Source of the DNA: Fragilaria crotonensis
Taxonomy: Eukaryota; Bacillariophyta; Fragilariophyceae; Fragilariales; Fragilariaceae
Direction of reading: 5' to 3'
Assembly (NCBI GenBank): GCA_022925895.1
Contig: JAKSYS010000019.1
Span: 1 to 64,000 of the forward strand
Length of the DNA: 64,000 nucleotides
Shown piece by piece: positions 43,990-56,294 of this stretch. Position 1 is the first letter of the stretch, and the number at the start of each line of letters is the position of its first letter. The position numbers and the translations under genes are program-made. The notes under the pieces were generated by a model. It worked only from the letters and a program-made list of their open reading frames with translations, did no database searches and was not told the DNA's origin.

Positions 43990-46900
43990 AATGCAAGCTT
44001 GAGTCTGAAAAAGGGCTTGAACTGTGGTTGAAGTGTAGGGTTCAACATTGCCATTTCTGTGATCAAAATGATGGGCAGATTGCCAGAATCATAGATGATA
44101 GGGAAGGTGTGTGCTCCTTCCTTTGGAATAGGCAGTTCAACTTGAGATCCAGAGGTGTAGGATGGGTTCTCTGAGTGTGTACCTTGGAAGATGAGAACAT
44201 TGGATGGTTCTGGGGTCTGCGGTAGCACACGTTGGGGATCGATAACATCAGAGTCTTGACCACACGGAAGAGTAGATACTCATGATCTGGTAGAAAGTCG
44301 ATCGAGTAGTTGTAGGTGTTGGTAGAAATTGGGATGAAGTGGGACTTGTCCGAGGAATATTGATGGTTTCCAGCGGGGATGTCGATCTCTTGGAGGTAAT
44401 TTGGAGATATATCTCGACAAATCACAAAGTTCACTGCTAGGGTGGTAGCAGGGTTCATTGCATAGGTAGTGTTGCCATGGAGCTGCTCAGTTGTAGGTAG
44501 AGTAGCCATTGGGAAGGCAGAGCAATGGTAGTTGAAGATCATGTCAGCTGGGGGTAGGGCTCCAAGAATGATGTTGGTAGGTTGCAAATCTGGGTCATCA
44601 CCATTGGTGACCTTGGTAGAGAGAGATGCATGGTGTTGGAGGGCAGCTGAGATGAGGGACCTTGCAGCTAGAGAGCTTCTAGGTGGGACTTCGGGAGATG
44701 GGTCACCAAAGCCGTTCACAAGCGGAGAATAAGTGAAGGCAAATAGTGAGGTTGAGCCAAAGTTGGTAGGATGCTCATTGTAGGATGAGCGTTGGCTGTC
44801 TTGTCGCTTGTCGAAGGGGTTGGAAGCAACTTGCTGGTCTTGGAAGAAAGTGTGAATGAATGCAGGGACGTCTCTGAAATTACTTCGGTTGGGAAATAAA
44901 CGCAGTGCTGTCGCAAAGGATGGCACATTCCGGATGATGTCAGAGAGGTCATGTGGCATAAACTTGAAAGTGGAATCTTGACTTGAAGGGTAGGTCAGAA
45001 AGTGAACAAGATGCAGTGTCTTGAAGGCATAGAGAATGGCAAGGGCACATTCATGGCCTGGGGTGTCTGGCTCATGATCAGTCAGGAGACTCAGATAAGA
45101 GGCAGGGTGCCATCTGGGAAGTTAGTTTGGAGCAATTCAGCAGGTAAATTGTCCATGACTAAGTTGGTTGTCCTGTTCAAAGTGTGTTGCATACATTGGA
45201 TGTACTCAATGCTGTCATCATTGTCAGCAATAGTTGTATGATCCACAGTTAGGACGGGGTGAAGTTCGCGGAAGAAATGACGTAGGTGGTCCGTAGTGAG
45301 GTCACGGATACATTTCTTGGTCGCGGCGTCCGATTGGATGTATCGGAGGCAGAAGGATGCAGCGGTGATGCTAACGTCAACGCATGCAGGTAGATTGCGC
45401 ATGGTGACTGGCCCATTAACATTATCCTGCAAAGTTGCATCAGGGTAATATAGAAGGGCAGCATGAGGGTTAGTCCTTGAGTCAAGCTCAGAGGAGTGCT
45501 GCAGGAAGGGCACATGGTGGATTGGGTCCAATGTGCTGTCTGTCGGTAGGGGGACAAACGGGTGTCAAGTCGGTAGGGATCCGTAGGGTGATCACTTGAC
45601 ATGGCTTCGACGAAGTTGGTGATGCCTGTAGTCGTAGAAAGGCAGTCGTAGGCGCCGTCGGTGGCGGTGAAGTGGGAGAATAAAGGCGAAAAAGTTTCGG
45701 ATGCAAACGTGAAGGGAGATGGATGTCTGTCGAAGCTGAAGGGCGTTGGGATCCTAAAGCTTCAGGGTCTTGAATGAGACGTGAGGCGTTGCACGCGGTA
45801 GATGATGTCTCGTAGTCGTCGCTGTCGACGATGGGATGAAAAATATGAGGGTCTTCGGAGATGGGTTGAAAATAAAAGGGTTGCAGTTTGTAGGGGCTGC
45901 AGTTTTCTTGGATGAAAAATTGTGATATGTGACTGACGAAAAGCGGGTAGTTTTCTTGTTCGTCTTGTCTGTCTCACCGTAGATCTTGGTGTCCGGGCGA
46001 TGGAAGGCGGACATTGCGTGTGGCTGTGCTGGAAACGTAGACGTCAGCATGTCCACAGACGCGTGGGTGGTGTCCGTGGGAGGGCAATTCGACGTAGGGA
46101 ATTTCGATTTCGTCCTGGGAGGAGTCTTGATGAATATTTCGTCCATTGGTTTTGTTCGGATTCCGTCTGTAAAGGCAGTGTGAGGGTACATGACGTACGT
46201 GTGAGTTCAGGCATGTACAAATGCACGCTACGTCTACTACTCAGCGCAGGCGGCGAGTAGATAGAGGTATTGGCTGACATGTTAACTACAGCAAGGACAT
46301 TTTCGCAAATGTCGTCGTTGAAGTTGGGGTTAACGGCATTTTCGATTCCGGGATCGCGCTCGGACATCGGACCAATGCCGTCGTTGTGACCGGGGCCATT
46401 GATGGCGTCACCGTGGACGGGGGTGTTCTCGTCGGGGAGACTGGTGACTGAAATGCCGCGAGTGCGGCCGGAGGTTGTGCTGGGCGGAGTCCCAGGGAAG
46501 AACACTCTGCCGCGGTGTATGACCGCATTGATGCGGTGTGGGTAGAAACGGGTAGCGTGCCCAGGCGTAGAAGGGCAGTGCTCGCGGAAGAACTGTTCGT
46601 CTGTCGTAGAGACCGCCGTAAAAACAGTACCAGGAGGAAAAACCACATGTTCTGGCGTCGCGGGTGTATACTCGTTGTCGGCGCCATACATGAATTTGCG
46701 TTTTTTGGAATGGTTGTCATCCATTTCTGCCGTCACTGTTTCGTCTCGTTCTCCGCCAATTTCTGGCGGATTAAGGTCAGTGAGGTCTTGTTCGAAAGCT
46801 CTTTCGTCGCCGGAGAGGATGGCGTCGTCAGAATTCTCGGGGAGAGCGTCTTCGGGGAGCACGGTAGTGAAACGTGCGTTTTCTTGAAATAACTTGATGG

Positions 46901-47706
46901 GCTTCGCGGTTTCGACGATTTCTCTACGAGTAATCGTCGGATTGCGGATTGGAGAAGTGCATTGGAAAGCACTTTCGGAGACGGTTCGAATGGTACCCCT
47001 CTTGTCGTTGGAGAGGTCTTCGGCGTTGAACGCCGGGATCTTGAAAGAGTCGCATTTCGCGACTTCATTGTTGTCCTTGTTCTTGATGATTTCGACGTTG
47101 GTATCGAAGCTAACACGTTGTTTCTTGATAGGCCTTTCGTAGGAGGCGAGTAGGGAGTCTTCTTGGCGCGGGAGGGAGGTGGAAGCGAAAGATTTTGCGC
47201 GCATAATCGTCTTGAGTGTCTTGGAGTTCGGCGGCTTCGATGTCGTTGGTGGCGCCGTTTGCGTTGGAAATAGAATGGGAGCGACCCATTTCGGTAGATC
47301 CTGCTTCGTTGGAGGGTTTGCAGGCGTAGGTAACCCTGGTCTTGGTGTCTTGGGCGCGTTCTTGCTCGACGAGTGCAAGGAAACGCGAGATCGTGGCGGA
47401 CTCTTGCTCAGGAGTCAGGGCCGTGCGAGCGCGCTGAAAATCGCCTGGAGTCTTGTTGGTGCTCTTCTTGGGCGTGTTGGGGTTAGTTTCAGCTGTAGAA
47501 TAAGTGTTAGTCGCATGGTTAGAAGTTGCAACATAGATGTTAGAGAAGTTGCAAGGGAAGACAGCATTTTTGAGTGCATCAAAAGGAGCTGCAAAATCGC
47601 CGTCGGCGGCGACGTAGTTCGCCATGTGCTTCGTAGGTTTCACACAATGGGCGGAGGGAGGGTTGGCCTTGGTTGGAGGCGAACGGGTGGGCGCTGGGTT
47701 GGCCAT
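43990..47706 (-). pseudogene. Extra 5' coding region of the 12 kb copia element, function unknown
   Basis: Upstream of gag, several minus-strand frames follow one another: 47706-47110 (ATG, MANPAPTRS...), which passes into another frame, 47378-46044 (KKQRVSFDTNVEI, acidic with many Thr/Pro); 46191-45754; 45531-45091; 44959-44063 (298 codons, DIIRNVPSFATALRLFPNRS, FRDVPAFIHTFFQDQ). They share the Thr/Pro/Asn-rich style of the gag linker and may have been one long reading frame. No known domain was recognised. Ordinary copia elements have only a short leader here, so this is an expansion of about 3.7 kb. It could be a long gag N-terminus, a captured host sequence or an additional ORF. Confidence 0.55.
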
Positions 47707-47981
47707 GGTGAGTGTTGCAAAAGTTGAGGATGAAGTGTTAGTTGGGTGAGAACAGTTTTGCAAAAAAAAGTGAGCGCAAGGAATGAGAATTTCTTTCTCC
47801 CAGCAGTAGGGACATGTACTGCTGGTATTGGGTGAGGGCTGGAATGAAAAAGAACAAGGGTTAGAGCAATTTAAATCGGTGCTAGGCACCAGATTTAAAT
47901 TGAGACAGGTCGGAGTTTCCGGGGAGGGAACCCGGCGACCGGTCAGGATATGGGCCAGGACGGGGGTCTGGCGAGCAACCA

Positions 47982-48784
47982 TGATATGGTTCGGGTTAAC
48001 GGAACCTAGCGACGCGCAGGTCGGCATAGGGTTCGGGTTAAGAACCAGGACGTAACCGTTACGGGGTACGCCCCCAGTAGGTAAGTGTCTAGTACGACAC
48101 TGACTACTGCATAGTTCATCTATAAACGGTACAGCTACGCAGTGCTGTCTACCGCTACAGATAACGATATGTGTACTATCTGTCGTTCTGTCGCTACACG
48201 AATGTGCGAGAGACTGACTAGTAGAAATATCGCGTGTCGTATAGTGGGCACTGTCTAATGGTTTATCGTTATGTACAGTAACGTTAAACTCAGACGTGCG
48301 CGTACTATCGACGGGCAGAGGAAGTGATGTGCGAGAGGTACTGTTGTACCGGTCGCCGTGTTGTGTTGTGTTGTCGTTATCGTTGTAGTGAGTACCGTCG
48401 TACTCACTACGTATATTTGTACAGCACGGTATATATGATGTCATGACGACGGCGGGTAAAAACGCGTCATGGTCGATCATCATCATCGTGAAAAAATATG
48501 CAGTAAGTAAAAGGTGAGTGACACTAAAATGTACAAAATTGACAATTGTGGGAAGAAATGAAGGGCGACCGAAATGAGAGGTCTGATTGAAGGGGAGTGT
48601 TCCTTGGAACAATCAGGAACACTCCTCATATCAATCACGGTCAGCAGCGTATGGCTGCGTTGTTTTTCGTAAACGAGGCGTTGAGCGTCGTTTGAAAATC
48701 AATGTACAAACTCGAGGAACGAGATGAACATGATTTGAATCGACGTGAGTTTTGATTCCAGTCGTGCAGTGTCGCACTGGTTAC
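47982..48784 (-). repeat. 5' LTR of the 12 kb copia element, left part
   Basis: Matches 36877 to about 37685. It stops at GGTTAC where the second element is inserted; the rest of this LTR (96 bases) is at 56896-56991. Directly on its inner side, the minus strand reads TGGTTGCTCGCC, a probable primer-binding site. Confidence 0.92.
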
Positions 48785-49381
48785 AGTCAAGGTACAGCAG
48801 CTGACAGCTGTTATTGTGCCGTTATTGACGTTGAAATTTCGTCCCCGCCAGCTGAGTCCCATCCGGCTTTGGATACGAAGATTCTCACGCCAACTGTATA
48901 CGGCAAAATGCCAGTACGAAAACTACAGTTGTCCCGGACTGCTTTCCGCCCTCATAACCTCCTTTCCTACAACAACAATTTGTCCATCTTTACCCTGGGC
49001 AATTCAACTGCAAATTCACTCCATGTGCTATCTAATTTCCAACATGTGTCCTTCATGATGTTGGCTAAGTCTGGCCATGTTGCAACAGTTGTTGCGATCG
49101 TCACTTTTCGTCAATTCGCTCGTGAAGGCGGAGTTGGTGCTGACATGTCAATGCCTTTATCAGTGGGATGAAGGCTTTGAATGCTCACTCCCACAACCCT
49201 CTAACTTCGCGAAAGTAGATCGGCAAGATTCAATCGGTCCTGGATTGAATTGGTTCCTTCAAAGTGAAACCTAGAAATAAGCTTATAAGTTAAACAACTC
49301 TAGAATTAAAACTCTACGTTTGACCGAACCCGGATTTCTACGAACTAGTACGCAGCCTTGATCACGCTGTGTACTTCGACT
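48785..49381 (+). repeat. 5' LTR of the nested copia element
   Basis: 597 bases, the same as 56295-56890 except for one T in a T-run (CACTTTTCG against CACTTTCG). The following bases GGTTATTTTAGCCC, with the last T of the LTR, may be the primer-binding site. Confidence 0.93.
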
Positions 49382-49625
49382 GGTTATTTTAGCCCAATAA
49401 TAAGACTTACCCTCTAACGCACTTTCCTCTCCGGCAAGCTCGTTTCAAGTTCCTTTCCAAGGAAGTCACGCTCCGCGTCAAGGCAGGTCTCCTCCGGCGA
49501 TCCTGCGACAGCCCCACGTCTTCCCAAGACTAGGCTGATTCATTGCTCTCTGCCAACTCGAGTACGCAGTCAGCAATCTGTTGAGTGGTTGAAGATCTGC
49601 TTTCCAAGCCAAGACTCCAATCATC

Positions 49626-50630
49626 ATGTCGGTTCCACCATCTGAAGGCTCTACGTCCCCGACGAATCTTCCAGACGAACCTGTTGTTGGAATCCTCGGG
49701 GGACTGCTGTCGAAGGCCGCGGCAATCCAGAAGGATTCGAGATCTCCGATCCTGTCGACGTTCGCCTCACCGAGGCAATCGCTCAAGCCAGGACTCTTGC
49801 TACTGATGAAGAGTCTGTCTTGGAGTTCCCAACTCCCAATGACTGCCCCAGTGGAGCTCCCAGCTCCTTCAAGCTCCAAGCCTCTTGTTCCCCTCATTGG
49901 GGGAATCACTTTGGTGACCAAGGATGAATGGTCTGCTTGGACAGGTGGAAAGCCCAACCACACCTGGACAGGTTTGGATGGCTCCATTGCTCTCCTAGAG
50001 CACACCTCTCCCAACCAGCTCCGCCCTGTCTATGTTTCTGCAGCCCAGAAAGGCTACAACTTCAGGAGAACTGGGCACAAGATCTCCTTCAAGCCAAGTG
50101 ATGATTTGATCAGCTTCCAGAATGTTGTCTGGGATCATCTCAAGGACACCGGGATGGACTCCATTGCTTACCTCAGGGACCCAACTGACGACGCCAAGAT
50201 GACTAACGTTATCAAGGCTCACGCCAGGTACACGGTCCAGTCGGCAAAGTTGTTGGCGGAAGCTCAAGTTCAACGCTACGACAAGTATGACCGGACCAAC
50301 GATATGGCAGCCAGGACCTATTTGCTTGCTTCACTCTCTACTGAGCTAAGCAATAAGGTGACTGAGAAGTTGGATGATTCTGACTCCTTCCCAGTTGTTT
50401 GGCTCCAGTTCCTCAAGTCCATCCAGTCCACCTCCATTGAGAGGTTTGAAGATCTCAAGGCCATCATCAAGGCCAGGCTCCCAAGTCAGTACTCTGGAGA
50501 GAACCTTGAACAATTGGCAGCTCACTTTCGCAAGGATGCAAATGAGTTGACAACTGCTGGCCAGTATGACCACAACCTCACTCTGGCCATGCTCAAGATC
50601 TTTCTTTTTGGCTGGTGGTTCTGGCAATGA
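49626..50630 (+). pseudogene. Gag N-terminal part, nested copia element
   Basis: Open from an ATG at 49626. After a Pro/Ser-rich leader, IGGITLVTKDEWSAWTGG, HTWTGLDGSIALLEHT and VWDHLKDTGMDSIAYL make a compact segment, followed by helical capsid-like sequence (LLASLSTELSNKVTEKL, WLQFLKSIQSTSIERFEDL). The frame is lost near 50605 in a T-rich run: in the next frame LTLAML... carries on as AGGSGNEDFRF. One base too many or too few explains it. Confidence 0.8.
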
Positions 50631-50632
50631 GG

Positions 50633-51841
50633 ACTTCCGCTTCCCCCCTGAGATCTGTCAAGCAGAACTTGGAGCAAGCTCTTTTGGACATTGGATTCAA
50701 GGACAAGGAAGCTGCCAACCTTCACATGCAAGTCAACAAGCTGACCTACAAGGACATCTGCGCTCACGCAGAGGATGCCTACAGGACGCTCTTTGACAGG
50801 AAGGAGTGGCCACCTGCACGTCACACTCGCGACTCCAAGGCTCCACCAGCTGCATTCGGAAACATGGCGACTCCAATCACCAGAGCTGAGGTACTCAACC
50901 TCATCCAGTCCAAGGCCTCCAACAATGGTGCTGGACTTGCCAAGAAAGGAGTCTGTCACAAGTGCAACAAGCCTGGACACTGGTCGCGCGAATGCCCAGA
51001 GAACAACAAGGGCAAGGGCAGGAATGGGAATGGCAATGAAAGACCAAAGGATGTCAAGTCCTGGAAGTCTACTCCTCCTCCATCTGGAGCACCTCAAGTC
51101 AAGCAAGCCAACGGAAAGGCTTTCAACTGGTGCGCAAGCTGCAAGCGTTGGACCACTACGCACGCAACGGCAACGCACACTGGCGTCAAGAAGAGCTCTG
51201 AGGGCCCTCAAGGTGTTGGTTCTGCAATCAACAATGTCTCTCTTGCCTTCGATCCATCGGTGTGGACCACGGAAATTGAGGTCGTCCCAAGTGTGACTGA
51301 CGCGCTCTTTATCCTGCGCACCATGGTGACCCGGATCCTCCCCGTACTCGTTCTACTGCTCACCTACGTGATGGCAATATTTTCAGTCCCGTTTGCAAAA
51401 ACTATGTGGACCTCCACGCTGGAAATTATTCAACTCGCCATGGCGCATTTTAACGCCGTCGATTGGAGCCAAGTCATGGCAATCCTTCGAGCGCATGTCA
51501 TGGTCGTTCGCCCGCACGTCTCGCAATTTTTGGAGGCTCACCAGGAGGCGCTCATTGCTCCATTGCTTTGGGCCTTACTGGCCATGGTCGTACTGTTCTG
51601 GCTTCCTAAGCCCAGCTCAACATCGCCTGAGCCTGATCCTAAGGAGCTACCTTCTCGCCGCCATCGTCGTGCTCTCAAGCAACACAATCGCAAGGTCACA
51701 CGACGCGCGAATGTTCCCAAGCCGGAAGTATTCGCTCCCATGGACTGCATCGCAGGTACCCCATTAACTTGCGATCCATGGGACGCTACATTCGGAGGAA
51801 TGCACCAACGTTGGTTGAACAACAGCAGCAAGTGCAGTTGA
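50633..51841 (+). pseudogene. Gag C-terminal part with zinc knuckle and two hydrophobic helices, nested copia element
   Basis: Continues gag in a new frame. The knuckle CHKCNKPGHWSREC (C-x2-C-x4-H-x4-C) lies at 50955-50996, and a second small Cys pair (CASCKRW) follows. After that come two strongly hydrophobic stretches, at about 51320-51390 (TRILPVLVLLLTYVMAIFSV) and 51547-51606 (ALIAPLLWALLAMVVLFWLP), then a basic segment. Membrane spans between the knuckle and the protease are not a feature of ordinary copia Gag-Pol. Confidence 0.75.
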
Positions 51842-52368
51842 ACGACCTTCACTCCAAGGTTGCAACTCTCCTTCAGCGTGTCGACTCGCTCAAGCGCTCC
51901 ATTCCGCGATCAACTCACTGGACCTGCCGCCACTGCAACGATACAATCGTCCATGGGCCAACTGAACCTTGCCCCAAGCTCCGTAACACATCCCGCTCGC
52001 CATCGGATTTGTCGACGCAAGAGGAAGGGCCAAGGATCAACCACTGCGATGTCAACGACGCCTACCTCGACGCTCCGCTTCGCCAGCAGCGACGCCGCGC
52101 TCGCAGGCTTCCCAAGTCCAACGGCGTCTATCGCCCCGTCTCTCCCATTGGCTTCCAAGGCCTAGGGAACCATCAGTGGACCTCCAAGCAACTTCAAGCT
52201 GCTCGCAAGATGGCAATGCAAGTGAACATGGCTAAGTTTCCAAACGGCAACTACTCCACAATCCTTCGCATGGCTCTCCAGTCAACCGACCGCTTCCGAA
52301 TCCCTTCCCAAGGCTTCAACGTTTCCTGTCATTTGGGACTCTGGTGCAAGCATCTCGATCACTCCTGA
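51769..52368 (+). pseudogene. Coiled-coil and Cys-pair linker, nested copia element
   Basis: Overlaps the end of the previous frame. VEQQQQVQLNDLHSKVATLL then QRVDSLKRSI is a likely coiled coil, followed by CRHCNDTIVHGPTEPCP, a small zinc-ribbon-like cluster. The frame then runs into the protease region, which is in yet another frame (WDSGAS at 52334). Confidence 0.65.
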
Positions 52369-53746
52369 CCGCAAGGACTTTGTTGGACCCATCAACACCC
52401 CTGGCCCTATCACTCAACTGCAGGGCATTGCAAAGGGACTCAGGATTGAAGGCCAAGGTCATGTTCTGTGGGCAATGCAAGATACTCTGGGCAACCTAAG
52501 GATGCTCAAGGTCCCAGCATACTTGGTGTCTTGCATCAAGGTCAGGCTCCTATCCACCACAAGCTTGCTCCAAGCTTACCCTGGAGAGACCATCACCATT
52601 GAAGCTCATCAACTGACCTTGAGTGGCACCTCTGATGAAGCCAGAGGGCAACTCATTGCAAGAGTCAACCCTGACAACAACTTGCCTACCTCTGATGCAC
52701 ACCGCAGCTCAGATACTCCCAAGGCAGTTGCAGCTCTCAACATTACTCTCAACACTGTTCATGAGAGCAACCTCAACTTGACTGAAGCTGAGAAGGAGTT
52801 ATTAAGGTGGCACCACCGCCTTGGACACCTTTCCTTTCGCAAGATCCAATTCATCATGCGAACTGGTGTCCTGAGTCGGAGTGAGTCGCATCGATCACTC
52901 CATACTGCTGCTTGCCGAATTGTCAACCCTCCCAAGTGTGCCGCATGCCAATATGGGAAGCAACATCAGCGACCAGCTCCTGCCAAGATCACAACTGTTA
53001 TCAAGGATCGAGCTGGAGTTCTCAAGGCAGACAACTTGCTCCCTGGACAACAAGTCTCCATTGATCACTTCATTTGTGGAACAAAGGGAAGGCTCTTCTC
53101 TTCAGCTGGAAGGAGCTTGAACTCAGACATGTTTGCTGGTGGCTGCCTCTTCATTGATCATGCTTCCAACTTTGTGCATGTTGAGTTTCAGAAGCATCTG
53201 AACACTCATGAGACTCTGAAGGCCAAGCAGAACTTTGAGTTGATGGCAAGGGACAGTGGAGTCATTCCACAATCCTATCTCTCTGACAATGGTGGGAGCT
53301 TCACCTCAGCTAAGTTCACTGAGCACCTTGGAACTCTGAAGCAAGTCGTCAAGTTTGCTGGAGTTGGAGCTCACCATCACAATGGCCATGCTGAGAGGGC
53401 AATCCAAACGATCATGTCGATCGCTCGGACAATGATGCTCCATTCAGCGGTACATTGGCCAGATGTGGCTGATGCAACACTTTGGCCAATGGCAGTCTCC
53501 CATGCTATCTTTCTCCACAACCATGTTCCTGATTTGGCAACAGGTCTCTGTCCAAGTGATGTCTTCACTAAGTCCAGATGGGAGCAAAGGAAGTATCATG
53601 ATCTGCATGTGTGGGGATGTCCTGTGTATGCTCTTGAGAAAACCATTGCAGATGGAAAGAAGCTGCCTCGCTGGAAGCCTCGGTCCATCCGCTGCGTCAA
53701 CATGGGGCTCTCAAGAAGCATGCAAGCACAGTCCCCTTGGTTTTGA
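52331..53746 (+). pseudogene. Protease and integrase, nested copia element
   Basis: The protease box WDSGASISITPDRKDF starts at 52334. The integrase zinc site follows (WHHRLGHLSFRKI then CAACQYGKQH, the HHCC of GAG-pre-integrase). The core has VSIDHFICG (first Asp), YLSDNGGSFTSAKF (second Asp) and GHAERAIQTI (Glu). The frame leaves the coding line near 53715, after CVNMGLSR: one added A in the AAGAAGC run would restore the expected KHAS...VPLVLNPETG path. Confidence 0.88.
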
Positions 53747-56152
53747 ATCCAGAGACAGGGTACATCACTCCCCAATATCACATTGTGTTTGACGATTGGT
53801 TTGCAACGGTGGCTACTAATGTGGATGCCCTCCCGGATTTTAATACAACGCGTTGGGCCCGTTTGTTTGGCGACTCAAGATATCAGTTCCCATTCGATGA
53901 CGACGACGACAATGATGCTACAGAGGAAGCGCGAATGGACTCCCAAGCTACAGAAGCCATCAATGAGAACCAAACAAGAGTTGCTGCCTCCATGGATGAA
54001 GCTGTTGCAATTGAACAACTCCCAGTTCCTCCCTTGGCTGAGGCTCCACCCAGGACACCAACTGTTCCACAGCCATTGCCAAGCTCTCCATTGCTCACTC
54101 CAAGGCCTCCAACTCCCATGATGTCTCAAACGAGGGAGCAGTCTATCGATCCTCGGTCTCTCCAGTCTCCTCCAACGCCAGACATCAGAACTTCACCTCT
54201 GCAACGCCGTCCACACTCCAGCTCACAAGCCAAGGAAGAGACGCCACGCAAGGTCCCAGCTACCCCGATCTCCCCAGTTCATCAGCCAATCTTCTCCCCA
54301 GTTCGGGAGCAGACCCCAATGTCTGAAACGAGGAGAGTTCTGTTCCAGACAATGCATTCGCCCTTGACTCACCACGTGACGAGCAACCAGTCAAGTCGCC
54401 TCCGCCACCAACGTCTCCGCGCCGGTCCAACCGCATTCGCGCAGCACCACAACGCCTTGGATACGATAACACTCAAGGCCATGGATACTTTGCTTCTCCA
54501 AGTGCTTGGATCTTTGAGGAAAATGGAATCATCCTTTCCCCAACTGCCTTCAAGGCAGCTGCATCTGATCCTGACACTCTGAGCTTTGACCAAGCTATGG
54601 CTGACATTGAGCATGTGACCAAGTGGATGGAGGCAGCTGCTAAGGAAGTGGCAAGCCTTGAGAAGAATGGGACTTGGAAGGAAGTCAGTATCCTTGAAGC
54701 CAAGACCAAGATTCTCCCAGGGACTTGGGTATTTCGGCGCAAGCGATCCCCAGATGGAGAAGTCACCAAGTACAAAGCGCGCTACTGTGTTCGAGGCGAC
54801 CTTGAAGAAGGAGAACCTGAAACCTATGCCCCAGTTGTTGCTTGGAGTTCAGTTCGATTGTTCCTTGTCTTGTCCCTAACATTGGGATGGCAAACTTGCT
54901 CCATTGACTTCAGCAGTGCCTTTGTTCAAGCCAACCTAACTGACCCAGTCTGGATCCACATGCCAAGGGGCTTCAAGTCTGATCAGCCAAGTGACCAAAG
55001 GAACTGCCTACGACTTGTTAAGAGCCTCTACGGCCTCTCGGTTGCTCCCGCCTTTGGTATCAACACATTCGTGAAGCACTCCTCCTCCAAGGATTGAAGC
55101 AGAGTGCCACAGACTCATGCCTTTTGTACAACAAGACCATCATGATTGTTCTCTATGTTGATGATCTTGGTATTGCCTACTCCAACAAGAAGGATCTTGA
55201 CAAACTGTTCCAGGATCTTACTGATTTGGGTTTGGAGTTCACTCGTGAAGGCACATTCACTGATTTTCTTGGAATCAAGTTTGTCAAGGATGAAGTTGCC
55301 AACACTGTCACCCTAACACAAAAGGGTTTGATCCAGAAGATCATCAAGGCAACAGGACTTCAAGACTGCAACCCCAACCACACTCCTGCTATGCAAGCAT
55401 GCCTTGGGATTGACCCTGATGGAGAACCCATGGATGAGTTCTGGAACTACCGCTCTATTGTGGGAATGCTCTTATACTTGTCAACAAACACAAGGCCAGA
55501 CATCACCTTTGCAGTAAGTCAAGTTGCAAGGTTCAACCATTCTCCCAAGAAAAGCCATGCCATGGCAATCAAAACAATTGTCCGCTACCTGCACCGCACT
55601 GCTGACAAAGGAACTATTGTGACTCCCACTGGAGACCTCTCTCTTGATTGTTATGTTGATGCTGACTTTGCTGGCCTCCATGGTCGTGACCCTGATCATT
55701 CTGACACCAGCGCCAAGTCCCGCACCGGCTACATCATCACTCTTGGAGGTTGTCCAATTCTCTGGAAGTCTCAGCTACAAACAGAGATCTCCCTGTCCAC
55801 ATTGGAATCTGAGTACTCTGCTCTCAGTGCAAGCATGAGGACTCTGTTGCCACTTCGTGATCTTCTTGGAGAAATCTGCAAGGAATTGACTCTGCCACCT
55901 GACTTCAAGTCTACCATTCGCTGCCGAGTCTTTGAAGACAACAATGGTGCTCTGCTGCTCGCTACCAAGCAACGCATTACTAATCGCACCAAGTACTTCC
56001 TGGTTAAGTGGCACTTCTTTTGGCACCACGTCCGCAACGGAGATGTTGAAGTGCTCAAGATTGCAACCACTGACCAGTTGGCTGACTACCTTACAAAGGG
56101 CCTCAATCGAGAAGTTTTCGAACGCATTCGAAAGCTTGCTCAAGGTTGGTGA
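53737..56152 (+). pseudogene. Reverse transcriptase-RNase H, nested copia element, three frames
   Basis: 53737-54582 gives the LNPETGYITPQYHIVFDDW integrase tail and a Pro/Thr-rich linker. 54597-55097 starts the RT (MADIEHVTKWMEAAAKEVAS, TWVFRRKRSPDGE, CSIDFSSAFVQANL with the first catalytic Asp). 55094-56152 has IVLYVDDLGIAYSN (catalytic DD pair) and RNase H (DADFAGL, SEYSALSAS, FEDNNGALLLA, DQLADYLTKGL). The last shift near 55045 is one C short in a C-run before GCCTTTGG, where the expected continuation is a R-L-W-Y-Q path. TAA/TGA stops otherwise are absent. Confidence 0.88.
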
Positions 56153-56294
56153 CACGCGGCACCGCCGCACTTGTGTTGGGTGGATTTAAGAGTGTTCCCC
56201 TCTTATCCTGCAAGCCCATATGTTTATTGTTCATGTCCTACATTTTCACCACACCATCACTAATCTATTTCTTGTTTCATTGAATGAGAGGGAG

